Below, piece by piece: positions 9,127 through 18,213 of a stretch of DNA of 64,000 nucleotides (its first letter is position 1; each line of letters begins with the position of its first letter). The DNA is from Marinomonas hwangdonensis (GTDB lineage: Bacteria > Pseudomonadota > Gammaproteobacteria > Pseudomonadales > Marinomonadaceae), in assembly GCF_003721245.1 (NCBI RefSeq), contig NZ_RIZG01000002.1, forward strand, positions 494,779-558,778, in the 5' to 3' direction. Below the pieces are notes generated by a model that did no database searches, was not told where the DNA came from, and saw only the letters and a list, made by a program, of their open reading frames with translations. The position numbers and the translations under genes are program-made.

Positions 9127-10008
9127 ATGATGGATTATAAAGCGCTCACCAGCTTGCACGCTGTGCTGCGTTTTCAAAGTTTTGCCAAAGCCGCAGAACA
9201 TTTACACCTCACACAATCGGCCGTCTCCCAAAACATCAAACGCTTAGAACAAGACTATGGCCAGCCACTGTTGATTCGAGCAAGACCCGTTGTGGCCACA
9301 CCATTTGGTGAGCAACTCGTCGCCCATCTTAATAAAGTCACCATGCTTGAAGAAGGCCTAAGAGAAGAGATACAGGGAAAAACAGCCGGCCACCCACTGA
9401 ACATTGCCGTCAATAACGATGTACTAGCGACCTGGTTCATCGAAGTGGTTCAGCGTTTTTCGTCTACTAACCAGACCAAATTACACATTAAATCCGCAGA
9501 TCAATCAGTCACGCGTAGCTTGTTACAAACTGGTGAGGTCGTTGCTTGCCTTAGCCAAATTGGCACCCCCGTGGCAGGCGGTGATTCAATATTTTTGGGG
9601 TATATGCGCTATGAACTGGTCGCTACCCCTGAGTTTGTAAAGCACTATCTCAAAGGCGACCTTAGTGCTGAAGCGATGTTGTGTTCACCATCGCTTATTT
9701 ACGACGAACACGACGAACTCTGGTCTCGATATCAAACTGAGTGTTTAAAAGTACCTGCCGATACCCGCCACAGCCATTGGTATCCATCCTCGCACGGCTT
9801 TGTCGAGCTGGTAATGACTGGCACAGTCTGTGCTTTAGTACCAAGTATGCAAGTAAAAGACGCATTACAACGTGGTCAACTGGTGTCTCTGTTTCCAAAT
9901 AACACCTTGGCCCTGCCGCTTTACTGGCATTGGTACAAACTAAATTCCCCTGTATTGGATCGACTCACTGAGGTAGTATCAGCGGTCACACAGGAGTCCT
10001 TACAGTAA
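9127..10008 (+). CDS. argP: LysR-family regulator ArgP
   Basis: This 293-residue LysR regulator has an N-terminal winged HTH (residues about 5-60; SFAKAAEHLHLTQSAVSQNIKRLE is the recognition region, key residues TQSAVSQ). The effector domain resembles ArgP/LysG, including the short C-terminal LYWHWYKLNSPVLDRLTE segment matching ArgP's LYWHRF ending. It would activate the divergent argO gene in response to arginine or lysine. The 117-base gap to argO is very AT-rich (about 9060-9115), as expected for LysR operators, though no single palindrome stands out. Confidence 0.85.
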   Translation: MMDYKALTSLHAVLRFQSFAKAAEHLHLTQSAVSQNIKRLEQDYGQPLLIRARPVVATPFGEQLVAHLNKVTMLEEGLREEIQGKTAGHPLNIAVNNDVLATWFIEVVQRFSSTNQTKLHIKSADQSVTRSLLQTGEVVACLSQIGTPVAGGDSIFLGYMRYELVATPEFVKHYLKGDLSAEAMLCSPSLIYDEHDELWSRYQTECLKVPADTRHSHWYPSSHGFVELVMTGTVCALVPSMQVKDALQRGQLVSLFPNNTLALPLYWHWYKLNSPVLDRLTEVVSAVTQESLQ

Positions 10009-10081
10009 CGTCACCGAGCGAAACAACTGACAGGCTGTATTCTTTCACAGCAACCTTGTAAACCATTTTTAAGGAAAAATT

Positions 10082-10921
10082 ATGATACGCAAATGTTTAT
10101 TCCCCGTGGCGGGTTACGGTACGCGCTTTTTACCAGCGACAAAATCCATGCCGAAAGAAATGCTTCCCATCGTTAACAAACCCTTGGTTCAATACGGTGT
10201 AGAAGAAGCCACGGCAGCGGGATTAACGAATGTCACTTTTGTAACAGGCCGTGGTAAACGCGCCATCGCAGACCATTTCGACATCAGCTACGAACTAGAA
10301 CACCAAATCGCCGGCACCAACAAAGAAAAATACCTAGACGGCATTCGCTACCTGATCGACAACGTCAACTTTTCCTTCACTCGCCAAAACAACATGCTCG
10401 GCCTAGGCCACGCGATCCTGACGGGTGAACCGTTGATCGGCGACGAAGCCTTTGGCGTCGTACTCGCAGACGATTTATGTTTCGGTGAAGCCGATAACGG
10501 TGTCATGGCGCAAATGGTTAAACTCTATAACCAATTCCGTTGCACCATTGTGGCCATTGAAGAAGTGCCAGAAGACGAAGTGCACAAATATGGTGTGATA
10601 AAAGGCGAATCCATGATGGAAGGCCTATATCGCGTGACAGACATGGTAGAAAAACCGTCTAAAGAAGACGCCCCTTCCAACCTTGCTATCATTGGGCGCT
10701 ACATACTCACGCCTGACATCTTTGACAAAATCCGTAACACACCGCCTGGGCGCAATGGCGAAGTACAAATTACCGACGCCATCTTGCAACAAGCCCAAGA
10801 AGGCTGTGTACTGGCGTACAAATTCAAAGGCAAACGCTTTGACTGTGGCAGCGTAAAAGGCTTTGTTGAAGCCACCAACTTCTGCTACCAAAACATCTAC
10901 AAAGACCCAACCGAAGGCTAA
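10082..10921 (+). CDS. galU: UTP-glucose-1-phosphate uridylyltransferase
   Basis: This 279-residue nucleotidyltransferase makes UDP-glucose from UTP and glucose-1-phosphate, for envelope polysaccharides. The N-terminal nucleotide-binding signature AGYGTRFLPATKSMPKEMLP is at about residues 9-28 and the activity segments VLADDLCF, MVEKPSKEDAPSNLAIIGRY and KRFDCGSVKGFVEA follow in order. Length is typical. AAGGA lies 7 bases before the ATG. It is monocistronic and ends at a strong bidirectional terminator. Confidence 0.95.
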   Translation: MIRKCLFPVAGYGTRFLPATKSMPKEMLPIVNKPLVQYGVEEATAAGLTNVTFVTGRGKRAIADHFDISYELEHQIAGTNKEKYLDGIRYLIDNVNFSFTRQNNMLGLGHAILTGEPLIGDEAFGVVLADDLCFGEADNGVMAQMVKLYNQFRCTIVAIEEVPEDEVHKYGVIKGESMMEGLYRVTDMVEKPSKEDAPSNLAIIGRYILTPDIFDKIRNTPPGRNGEVQITDAILQQAQEGCVLAYKFKGKRFDCGSVKGFVEATNFCYQNIYKDPTEG

Positions 10922-10940
10922 TCCCTACGATGGCGTGACA

Positions 10941-10974
10941 AAAAAACCAGTGCCACACCGCACTGGTTTTTTTG
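10941..10974. terminator. Bidirectional terminator between galU and the AEC transporter gene
   Basis: CCAGTGC and GCACTGG flank a 6-base loop, with an A-run before and a T-run after the stem. It can therefore end both galU (plus) and the convergent gene at 10982 (minus). Confidence 0.88.
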
Positions 10975-10981
10975 CATCCTG

Positions 10982-11929
10982 CTAACTCAGAAACTGCTGA
11001 CTCAACCAAATACTCACCGGCACAGTCACCACAGACAGCAAAGTTTGCATAGTAATGTACGCCGCTATTCGATCAGCATCACCGCCTAACTGACGGGCCA
11101 AGGCATACGCCGACGTCGCCGTGGGCACCACACCAAACAATACCGCCACCAACGCCGGCAAGCCTCGCACGTCCAACCACCAGCACATCAAACCAATCAC
11201 CAAAGGAAACACCACAAAACGCGCCGCTGACGACATCACAAAGGTCATACCCACCGAACGAATCGCCTCAAGCCGAACACTCGCCCCCACCGCCAACAGC
11301 ACCAACGGCAACGCCGCCTGCGACACCATACCCACCACCTCAGACAACAACAGAATCGGCGTCAGCCCAAGCACATTCAAACCACTGCCCAGCACAATCG
11401 ACACAATCAGAGGGTTACGAATCAAGGCACCACTTAACAAGCGCGGCAAAGAAACAGATAAACCTTGATCAGCCGAAGACGGCCCATGCATCAAGGTCAT
11501 AGACACCACCAAAAACACATTGATGGACGGAATCAACACAGACGCCCCCAACGCCGCCAACACCAAACCCTCATTGCCATACACACTGCCCGCCAGCGCC
11601 AACACAATAAAGGTATTAAAACGCACGCCTGCTTGCAGCATAGACGACGCCGTCGGCGCCACCACCTTCATCACCCACACAGACGCAAACACAAAACTCG
11701 CCGTCACCACCAGAGCCAACAGCAAAATCAGCGCGTACTTAGGTAACAAAGGATTAGAAAAATCGATCTGCGACGTTTTATGAAACAACAACGCCGGAAA
11801 CAACACCCAATAAGACAGCTTATCCACACCCTGCCAAAAGCCGTCCATCGGAAAACGCCAACGCTGGCACACGGCCCCCGCCACCAACAACAAAAACACC
11901 GGCAACACCGAAAGAGAAAGAGAAAACAC
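10982..11929 (-). CDS. AEC-family (auxin efflux carrier-like) permease
   Basis: This 315-residue membrane protein has about ten hydrophobic segments and the AEC pattern of a mid-protein break (FNTFIVLALAGSVYGNEGLVLA and ALIRNPLIVSIVLGSGLN, key residues RNPL). Members include malate and other organic-acid transporters; substrate cannot be told here. It lies downstream of a LysR gene on the same strand (gap 39 bases), so the two may form an operon. The opposite strand has long open frames rich in His, Arg and Thr; these are codon-bias shadows. Confidence 0.82.
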   Translation of the reverse strand: MFSLSLSVLPVFLLLVAGAVCQRWRFPMDGFWQGVDKLSYWVLFPALLFHKTSQIDFSNPLLPKYALILLLALVVTASFVFASVWVMKVVAPTASSMLQAGVRFNTFIVLALAGSVYGNEGLVLAALGASVLIPSINVFLVVSMTLMHGPSSADQGLSVSLPRLLSGALIRNPLIVSIVLGSGLNVLGLTPILLLSEVVGMVSQAALPLVLLAVGASVRLEAIRSVGMTFVMSSAARFVVFPLVIGLMCWWLDVRGLPALVAVLFGVVPTATSAYALARQLGGDADRIAAYITMQTLLSVVTVPVSIWLSQQFLS

Positions 11930-11968
11930 AGCCGCTCCTTAACAGGTTATAAAAGGCACCAGACAAAA

Positions 11969-12871
11969 CTAACCAGACACAAGCCGCCAATCTTGCGCCG
12001 CCAACTGCTCAACAAACCACGACAAACCTTTACCAGGGTCGTCTTTTCGCCACGCCAAATACGCCATCTGATTGGGCCGGGGCAACTCACATTCACGCAA
12101 CACCAAACGCCCAGCACTCAATGCCTCCTCGATGCGATGCTTCGGCAAATACCCTACTCCCAACCCCAAACATTGCGCCTGAATTTTACTGCGCATGGTA
12201 TCGACTCTCAGCACTTGGCGACTTTCAAACACACCACTGCTGCGCGCCGGCAAAATTTTTGAACTGTCCGCCACCACAATCGCCGGAAATGACCGCAACT
12301 GCGCCGCCGTAATCGGCCCTTCTACCGACGCCAACGGATGTGTTGGCGCCACCGCAAACACAAACTCAATCTCACCAATCGCGCGAATATGCACACTGCC
12401 CTTAGGCAACTCCCCCGTCACGCCAATCACCAAATCCACCCGATTGTCCTGCAAAGCATCCCAGCCGCCGCCTACCGCCTCTTCTGACAAACTCAGCTCA
12501 ACCGGACGATTCTGTCCTAAAAAATCCCCCACCACAGACAACAAAGGCGACTCCAACAACACAGTATCCCGCGCGATTCTCAGCTTAGGCTCCCAGCCTG
12601 AATCAAACTGCTTAATGGAATCCTCCAAACGCAGCGCCGCGTCTAAAATCGCCCGACCTTGCTCCAGTACCAAATGCCCCGCAGGCGTCAGCACCGCTTT
12701 TTGCCGAGACCGGTCAAACAGCGCCACACCCAAATCGTCCTCCAGCTTCTTCACCGTATAGGTCAACGCCGACGGCACCTTGAACAAAGCCTCTGCCGCA
12801 GCAGCAAAACTGCCCAACTGATGAATCGCCTCCAACACCCGTAATGCTTCCAACGTGACCGCGTGCGCCAT
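11969..12871 (-). CDS. LysR-family transcriptional regulator (YhaJ-like)
   Basis: This 300-residue regulator has an N-terminal HTH (MAHAVTLEALRVLEAIHQLG, then SFAAAAEALFKVPSALTYTV) and a LysR substrate-binding domain. The variant VPSALTYTVKKLE in the recognition helix is typical of the YhaJ group rather than the usual TQSAVS. The start at 12871 is an ATG with AAAGG 8 bases upstream; an in-frame TTG 18 bases earlier has no ribosome site. It is divergent from a pirin gene, as E. coli yhaJ adjoins the pirin yhaK, so the pirin or the downstream permease may be its target. Confidence 0.82.
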   Translation of the reverse strand: MAHAVTLEALRVLEAIHQLGSFAAAAEALFKVPSALTYTVKKLEDDLGVALFDRSRQKAVLTPAGHLVLEQGRAILDAALRLEDSIKQFDSGWEPKLRIARDTVLLESPLLSVVGDFLGQNRPVELSLSEEAVGGGWDALQDNRVDLVIGVTGELPKGSVHIRAIGEIEFVFAVAPTHPLASVEGPITAAQLRSFPAIVVADSSKILPARSSGVFESRQVLRVDTMRSKIQAQCLGLGVGYLPKHRIEEALSAGRLVLRECELPRPNQMAYLAWRKDDPGKGLSWFVEQLAAQDWRLVSG

Positions 12872-12990
12872 AGCCCAACCTTTATTCAAATTTTTTGAAA
12901 TACTAGCTCAAAAGCTTCCGATTTTCTTTTCTTTCTCATGCACCTAGACTGCCTACATCGCTAACACATCTTTTAGAAGAGAGCCAAACT

Positions 12991-13689
12991 ATGATCACCC
13001 TACGCCATGCACAAGACCGCGGACATGCCAACTTTGGTTGGTTAAGCAGCTACCACACCTTTTCCTTTGGCAACTACTACGACCCCAAACACATGGGCTT
13101 TTCTGACCTGCGCGTCATCAACGACGACACCGTCATCGCAGGCGCCGGCTTCGACACCCACGGCCACAGAGACATGGAAATACTCAGCCTAGTGCTAGAA
13201 GGAAAAATCGCCCACAAAGACAACGCAGGCAACATCAAAGAACTGCCCGCAGGCGAATACCAGCTCATGTCCGCCGGACAAGGCATCTACCACAGCGAAT
13301 TCAACGCCTCCAAAACCGACGTATTGAAATTCCTACAAATTTGGATACAACCCAACCAACGCGGCGGACAACCCGGCTACCAACAAAAAGCCTTCAGCCA
13401 AACACAAGGCTTCACCACCATCATCACCCCAGACGGCAAAGACGGCACACTGCACGTAAAACAAAACATGCAACTCATCCAACTGATACTAGAAAATCAA
13501 CAAAAAGCCACATGGCAAGCCGACAGCAACCGCCACTACTACCTCCACCTAATAGAAGGTGAACTGTCCCTAGGCAACGGCATCACCATGCAACCCGGCG
13601 ACGGCGCAAAAATCGAAAACGTAGCTGAAATAAACATAGAAAAACTCAACGACAAACGCGTCAAAGCCCTACTGTTTGACTTGGTGTAA
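12991..13689 (+). CDS. Pirin family protein, YhhW-like
   Basis: This 232-residue bicupin has the four metal ligands of the N-terminal cupin in place: His57 and His59 in THGHRDMEI, and His101 and Glu103 in YHSEFN. Close resemblance to E. coli YhhW, which has quercetin 2,3-dioxygenase activity in vitro, extends over the whole length (GHANFGWL, FSFGNYYDPKHMGF, LRVINDD). Physiological role is unclear. AGAAGAGAG lies just upstream of the ATG. A perfect 12-bp inverted repeat embraces its stop codon. Confidence 0.88.
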   Translation: MITLRHAQDRGHANFGWLSSYHTFSFGNYYDPKHMGFSDLRVINDDTVIAGAGFDTHGHRDMEILSLVLEGKIAHKDNAGNIKELPAGEYQLMSAGQGIYHSEFNASKTDVLKFLQIWIQPNQRGGQPGYQQKAFSQTQGFTTIITPDGKDGTLHVKQNMQLIQLILENQQKATWQADSNRHYYLHLIEGELSLGNGITMQPGDGAKIENVAEINIEKLNDKRVKALLFDLV

Positions 13690-13702
13690 CCACCAAGTCA
13701 AA
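13675..13702. repeat. Perfect 12-bp inverted repeat around the pirin stop codon
   Basis: TTTGACTTGGTG and CACCAAGTCAAA flank TAAC, so the TAA stop is in the loop. There is no T-run after it, so it is not a canonical terminator, although it may act as a 3' RNA-stabilising stem or a weak terminator. Confidence 0.75.
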
Positions 13703-13826
13703 CCATTGAATGGTAAAAAACGTAGGGCAGCATAAGGGAGGCACGACCGCAATCTGCCGCAGCGGCCTTTATGACAACAACAAAACCCATCGAATGCCAC
13801 GGGGTTCGCCAATAGAAAGTCTATTA

Positions 13827-13854
13827 TTTCTAAGCCGCCTATTCGGCGGTGAAA
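13827..13854 (-). CRISPR. Solitary type I-F-like CRISPR repeat (28 bases, no array)
   Basis: Read on the minus strand this 28-base element matches the type I-F repeat consensus (GTTCACTGCCG, TATA, GGCAGCTTAGAAA) at 24 positions. The differences are positions 1, 7, 12 and 19. Positions 7 and 19 pair in the 5-bp stem and have changed together (T-A to C-G), position 12 is in the loop, and the 3' 8-base handle CTTAGAAA is intact. No second copy appears 60 bases to either side and no cas gene is in the window. It starts 12 bases after the hsdR stop on the hsdR coding strand, so it could be transcribed as the 3' end of that mRNA. It may instead be a relic or a mere terminator hairpin. Confidence 0.55.
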
Positions 13855-13865
13855 GACGCATCAAA

Positions 13866-16800
13866 TTAAAATACCCACTCTTCCCCAAGCGCCTCTGCTT
13901 GCTGCAACACCAGATGCACAGCGTCATCTGCCATATCCGGTGGGTATTTGTATTTGCGCAGGATTCTCTTCACCATTAGGCGCAGGCTGGCGCGTACGCT
14001 TTCGCGCTTACTCCAATCGATACTGATGTTTTTGCGAAGATTGTCGGTGAGTTCATGGGCAATTTTCTTCAATATCTCATCGCCCAACAACAAAACAGCC
14101 GCCTCATTATTAGCCAGCGCGTCATAGAATTTTACCTCGTCATCCGTCAAGCCAAGGTCATTACCACGATTGGCAGCCTCTTTGAATTTTTTAGCCATCT
14201 CCACTAGCTCTTCCATTACCTGAGCCGTTTCAATGCTGCGGTTTTGATAGCGAGTTACGACATTACCCAACAACTCGGAAAACTTCTTTTGCTGAATAAC
14301 ATTGCTGGCAAAACGGGTTTTTATTTCACCTTCCAACAAACGCTCTAACAGCTCAACCGCTAGGTTTTTTTCCGGCAAGTTACGCACTTCTTCCAAAAAC
14401 TCATCATCCAATAAACCAATGTTGGGTTTTTCTAAACCGACCGCATCAAATATATCAACTACTTGGTCAGACACTATGGCGTGGCCGATTATCTGGCGAA
14501 TAGCGTGCTCTTTTTCTTCATCACTTCGGCGTTTGGCGCTAATCTCACGCTTTGTTAGTAGTACCTTAATGGCCTGTAAAAACGCGACTTCTTCGCGAAC
14601 AGCTTTGGCTTCATCCAGTGTGCAACACAAACTAAACGCTTTACTCATGGCCAACGCTGTATCAGCAAAACGTTTTTTTCCGTCTTTAATCCCTAAAATA
14701 TGATTGGCTGCACCCGCAATCAATTTATGGCTGCTAACCGCAAAATCGCTGTAATCAAAACCATGCAAGATACCACGCAGTACATCGAGCTTTTCTTCCA
14801 GCACGGCCCAGGCCTCAGCAGCATCGACTGTGGGTTTACCACGCCCCTTGCTGGCGGTGTACTCCTTAAGCGCTGCCTTCAATTCGTTGGCAATGCCAAT
14901 ATAATCGACCACCAAGCCACCTTGTTTATCTTTAAACACCCGATTTACCCGAGCAATGGCCTGCATCAGGTTGTGACCTTTCATGGGTTTATCAACATAA
15001 AGGGTATGCACACAAGGCGCATCAAAACCAGTCAGCCACATATCACGGACAATCACCAACTGCAGCGGATCGGCCGGGTCTTTAAAGCGTTTTTCTAATC
15101 GCTTCTTCACTTGTTTCGGGTGAATGTGTGGCCGTAGCAATGCCTTGTCGCTGGCAGAGCCGGTCATAATCACTTTAATGCCACCCTTCTCCGGGTCGTT
15201 GTCATGCCAGTCGGGCCGCAGGGCGACAATTTCATTGTATAAATGCACACAAATTTCGCGGCTCATCGCCACCACCATGGCTTTGCCTTGCTGGGCAATC
15301 CCCGGTAATAAATGGTTCCTTTCATCAAAGTGTCGCACCAAATCCTGCGCCACTTGTTTAATGCGTGGCTCAGCACCCACTATGCGCTCTAGGGCCGCCC
15401 ATTTACTTTTCAGCTTATCTTGCAGGCCTTCTTCTTCATCTTCCGACAGCTCATCCACTTCATCATCAATTTGCGGCAGCTGATCTTGCTTAAGGCTTAG
15501 CTTGGCTAGGCGTGACTCATAATAAATGGCCACAGTGGCACCGTCTTCTTTGGCCTGCTGCATGTCATAAACGTGAATATAGTCACCAAACACCGCGCGG
15601 GTGTCACGGTCTTCACTGGAAACCGGCGTGCCTGTAAAGGCAACAAAGGTGGCATTAGGCAAGGCATCCCGTAAATGCTGAGCATAGCCCACTTGAAACA
15701 CGTTCTGCTTCACGTGATATTGCCCCTGTGGCTCTGCGGCCTGATTCAGCGTCACCCGTTGTTTGATCTTAGCTTCAAATCCGTATTGCGTCCGATGCGC
15801 TTCATCGGCAATAACGACGATGTTATGCCGGGTAGACAGCACCGGGAATTTATCTTCGTCAGCACCCGGGGCAAACTTTTGAATAGTGGCAAACACAATA
15901 CCGCCGGAAGGTCGATTACTGAGTTTTTCGCGTAAATCTTGTCGGGTATCAACCTGCACTGGCTGTTCGCGCAGTAAATCTTGCGCTAGCGAAAACACAC
16001 CAAACAGCTGGCCGTCTAAATCGTTGCGATCGGTGATCACCACTATGGTGGGGTTTTCCATTGCGGCTTCGCGCATTACCCGGGCGGCAAAGCAGGTCAT
16101 GGTAATACTTTTACCACTACCTTGGGTGTGCCATACAACCCCGCCCTTACCTTTTTGCTTGGCCTCAACTTCTGGGCGTGAGGCAACAACAACCTGCTGA
16201 ATAGCTGAGCGAACCGCATGAAACTGATGATAACCAGCAATCTTTTTCACTAAGGTGCCGTCATCTTCAAACAGTACGAAAAAACGTAAATAATCCAGTA
16301 AGTACTTAGGAGCAAAAACACCGCGCAACATGGTTTCCAGCTCATTAAACTGGCCCAGTGGATCCAGGTTTACGCCATCAATGGTGCGCCACTGCATAAA
16401 GCGCTCGGCATTGGCCGACAGTGAACCCATGCGGGCTTCTGAGCCATCGCTAATCACCAGTATTTCATTGTACTGAAACACATCAGGGATTTGCTCTTTG
16501 TAGGTTTGAACTTGATCAAAGGCTTTCCAGATGTCGGCGTTAACATCGGCGGGGTTTTTTAGCTCAATCAGCACCAGCGGCAAACCGTTAATAAACAAAA
16601 TAACATCGGGACGACGGCTATGCTTGGGGCCTTTTAAGGTGTATTGGTTTACTGCTAAAAACTCGTTATTGCCGGGGATGTTTTCCCAATCAATCAGCCT
16701 GACAAAATCACCACGGGTTTCGCCGTCTTTTTGATATTGCACCGGCACACCGCCAAGCAACAGATTATGAAAGCGTCGGTTTGCTGATAGTAGTACTGGA

Positions 16801-17027
16801 ATACCCAGTTCTTTTAACTGTGCGATCGCATCATCGCGCGCTACTAATGGAATATGCGGGTTTAAGCGAGAAATGGCACCTTGTAGGCGTTCAAGCAGCA
16901 GCGGCTGCACATAGTCGGCACGCTCGGCAGCTGGGCCATCCGGGGCGATGTCATAGCCATTTACTGAGGTATAGCCAATCTCAGCCAACCAGCCTAATAC
17001 TTCCTGTTCTAATTGGTCTTCTGTCAT
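13866..17027 (-). CDS. hsdR: Type I restriction enzyme, R subunit
   Basis: This 1053-residue subunit cleaves DNA after translocation. The N-terminal PD-(D/E)XK nuclease shows Asp141 in RRPDVILF and Glu155/Lys157 in VLIELK. The translocase follows, with Walker A GSGKS at 303-307 and the DEAH box at 408-411 ([11 protein letters not shown]), then SF2 motif III-like FVAFTGTP and motif VI-like QAIARVNRV. The C-terminal region is the HsdR helical domain. It is the last gene of the hsdM-hsdS-rloC-yhcG-hsdR run, 37 bases after yhcG. All catalytic motifs are present, so it looks active. Confidence 0.93.
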   Translation of the reverse strand: MTEDQLEQEVLGWLAEIGYTSVNGYDIAPDGPAAERADYVQPLLLERLQGAISRLNPHIPLVARDDAIAQLKELGIPVLLSANRRFHNLLLGGVPVQYQKDGETRGDFVRLIDWENIPGNNEFLAVNQYTLKGPKHSRRPDVILFINGLPLVLIELKNPADVNADIWKAFDQVQTYKEQIPDVFQYNEILVISDGSEARMGSLSANAERFMQWRTIDGVNLDPLGQFNELETMLRGVFAPKYLLDYLRFFVLFEDDGTLVKKIAGYHQFHAVRSAIQQVVVASRPEVEAKQKGKGGVVWHTQGSGKSITMTCFAARVMREAAMENPTIVVITDRNDLDGQLFGVFSLAQDLLREQPVQVDTRQDLREKLSNRPSGGIVFATIQKFAPGADEDKFPVLSTRHNIVVIADEAHRTQYGFEAKIKQRVTLNQAAEPQGQYHVKQNVFQVGYAQHLRDALPNATFVAFTGTPVSSEDRDTRAVFGDYIHVYDMQQAKEDGATVAIYYESRLAKLSLKQDQLPQIDDEVDELSEDEEEGLQDKLKSKWAALERIVGAEPRIKQVAQDLVRHFDERNHLLPGIAQQGKAMVVAMSREICVHLYNEIVALRPDWHDNDPEKGGIKVIMTGSASDKALLRPHIHPKQVKKRLEKRFKDPADPLQLVIVRDMWLTGFDAPCVHTLYVDKPMKGHNLMQAIARVNRVFKDKQGGLVVDYIGIANELKAALKEYTASKGRGKPTVDAAEAWAVLEEKLDVLRGILHGFDYSDFAVSSHKLIAGAANHILGIKDGKKRFADTALAMSKAFSLCCTLDEAKAVREEVAFLQAIKVLLTKREISAKRRSDEEKEHAIRQIIGHAIVSDQVVDIFDAVGLEKPNIGLLDDEFLEEVRNLPEKNLAVELLERLLEGEIKTRFASNVIQQKKFSELLGNVVTRYQNRSIETAQVMEELVEMAKKFKEAANRGNDLGLTDDEVKFYDALANNEAAVLLLGDEILKKIAHELTDNLRKNISIDWSKRESVRASLRLMVKRILRKYKYPPDMADDAVHLVLQQAEALGEEWVF

Positions 17028-17064
17028 GTCCTTAACCTTTTATCGTGTTCTCAACAGCACATAT

Positions 17065-18141
17065 TTATTCAGGTTTATTGGCTTCGTCATCGTTAAACGC
17101 GTTTATTGGCAACACCTCATCGGCCAATTCCGCTTCAATATCCTCAATGCTAGGTAGGTTTTGTTGTAACGTGGTTGGTAAATCACGAAGCAATTGATAC
17201 TCGGCAACGCCAATAGGCTTATCAATACCAGATAGCGCGTATTCGGCCACTAAACGATTTTGTTGACGACACAATAGTAAGCCGATGGTCGGTTTATCGT
17301 CCGGCGCTTTAAGCTGTGCGTCCACTGCCGCTAGGTAAAAATTAAGTTGGCCTGCGTGTTCCGGTTTAAATGCGCCAGCTTTTAACTCTACAACCACGTA
17401 ACACTTCAAACGCGTGTGATAAAACAGCAGATCGATAAAGAATTCGTCACCCGCTACTTCCAATCGGTACTGCCGCCCCATAAAAGCAAAACCCGCACCT
17501 AATTCCAATAAAAAACGGGTAATGTGCTGCACTAAGCCATTTTCAATGTCACGTTCCTGCGCTTCGTTCCCTAAACCTAAAAAATCAAATAAATAAGGAT
17601 CTTTCAGTGTTTCTTGCGCCAGTGCCGACTGCGGTGTTGGCAACCGAGCCTTAAAATTAGTGACCGCAGCACCTTGGCGCAGCCGCAACTGATCTTTAAT
17701 ATTGGCTTCCAACGTACTGCGCGACCAACCATTCGTTACAGCTTGCGAGGCATACCAGGCTCGTTCATCTTCATCTTTCAGTTTGGTTAACAAGACAACA
17801 ATGTGAAACCAAGGCAATTGGGCAGCAGGCTGCTGCCCAAATTGGCCGCTAGGGCAATGCTCAGCAAAATAAGCCATATATTTGAGATTACGTGCAGAAA
17901 AACCACGCATATCCGGAAAAGCGGCCTTCAGGTCTTGTGCCAGGCGATCAATCACCTTAGCCCCCCAACCTTTCTGTTGCTGGCGAATTAACACCTCGCG
18001 ACCAATACGCGCATAAAGCTCCACCAGTTCGGCATTCACCGCCAGCGCAGCACGCTGCTGGCTAGCTGCAATGTCTACTTTTAACTGGCCAAGCCAGGCT
18101 GCATAGCCTTCGGGCAGGTTCTGCGTTATCGGGTTGCTCAT
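17065..18141 (-). CDS. yhcG: DUF1016 / YhcG-type PD-(D/E)XK nuclease-domain protein
   Basis: This 358-residue protein has the N-terminal DUF1016 helical region (about 10-160) followed by a PD-(D/E)XK domain. Asp237 in EFFIDLLFYH and Glu252/Lys254 in VVVELKAG are the likely catalytic residues. The family is frequent in defence loci and beside type I restriction genes; its biochemical role is not settled, with Holliday-junction-like or accessory nuclease roles suggested. Here it sits between rloC and hsdR, in the operon. It ends 37 bases before hsdR. Confidence 0.82.
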   Translation of the reverse strand: MSNPITQNLPEGYAAWLGQLKVDIAASQQRAALAVNAELVELYARIGREVLIRQQQKGWGAKVIDRLAQDLKAAFPDMRGFSARNLKYMAYFAEHCPSGQFGQQPAAQLPWFHIVVLLTKLKDEDERAWYASQAVTNGWSRSTLEANIKDQLRLRQGAAVTNFKARLPTPQSALAQETLKDPYLFDFLGLGNEAQERDIENGLVQHITRFLLELGAGFAFMGRQYRLEVAGDEFFIDLLFYHTRLKCYVVVELKAGAFKPEHAGQLNFYLAAVDAQLKAPDDKPTIGLLLCRQQNRLVAEYALSGIDKPIGVAEYQLLRDLPTTLQQNLPSIEDIEAELADEVLPINAFNDDEANKPE

Positions 18142-18213
18142 TTATCCTACCTCTTGCAACTTATGTTTGGTGCCTTGTTGTAGCTGTAAAATCAAGTCTT
18201 TAGCGGTAATGCT
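18142..18213 (-). pseudogene. Possible coding remnant between rloC and yhcG
   Basis: After the rloC stop (TGA) the same frame stays open for 23 codons, starting SITAKDLILQLQQG and ending just before the yhcG ATG. The text looks like the N-terminal helix of a small-domain protein rather than random DNA, but has no ATG of its own. It may be a scar of a deleted gene or an older C-terminal extension of RloC. Only the frame is seen. Confidence 0.25.

Noticed and set aside
11465..12262. Plus-strand open frames rich in His, Arg and Thr opposite the AEC and LysR genes
   Set aside because: They are shadows of strongly biased coding sequence on the minus strand and have no recognisable protein features.
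13710..13979. Plus-strand frame between pirin and hsdR
   Set aside because: It runs through the CRISPR-like repeat into the antisense of hsdR and resembles no protein.
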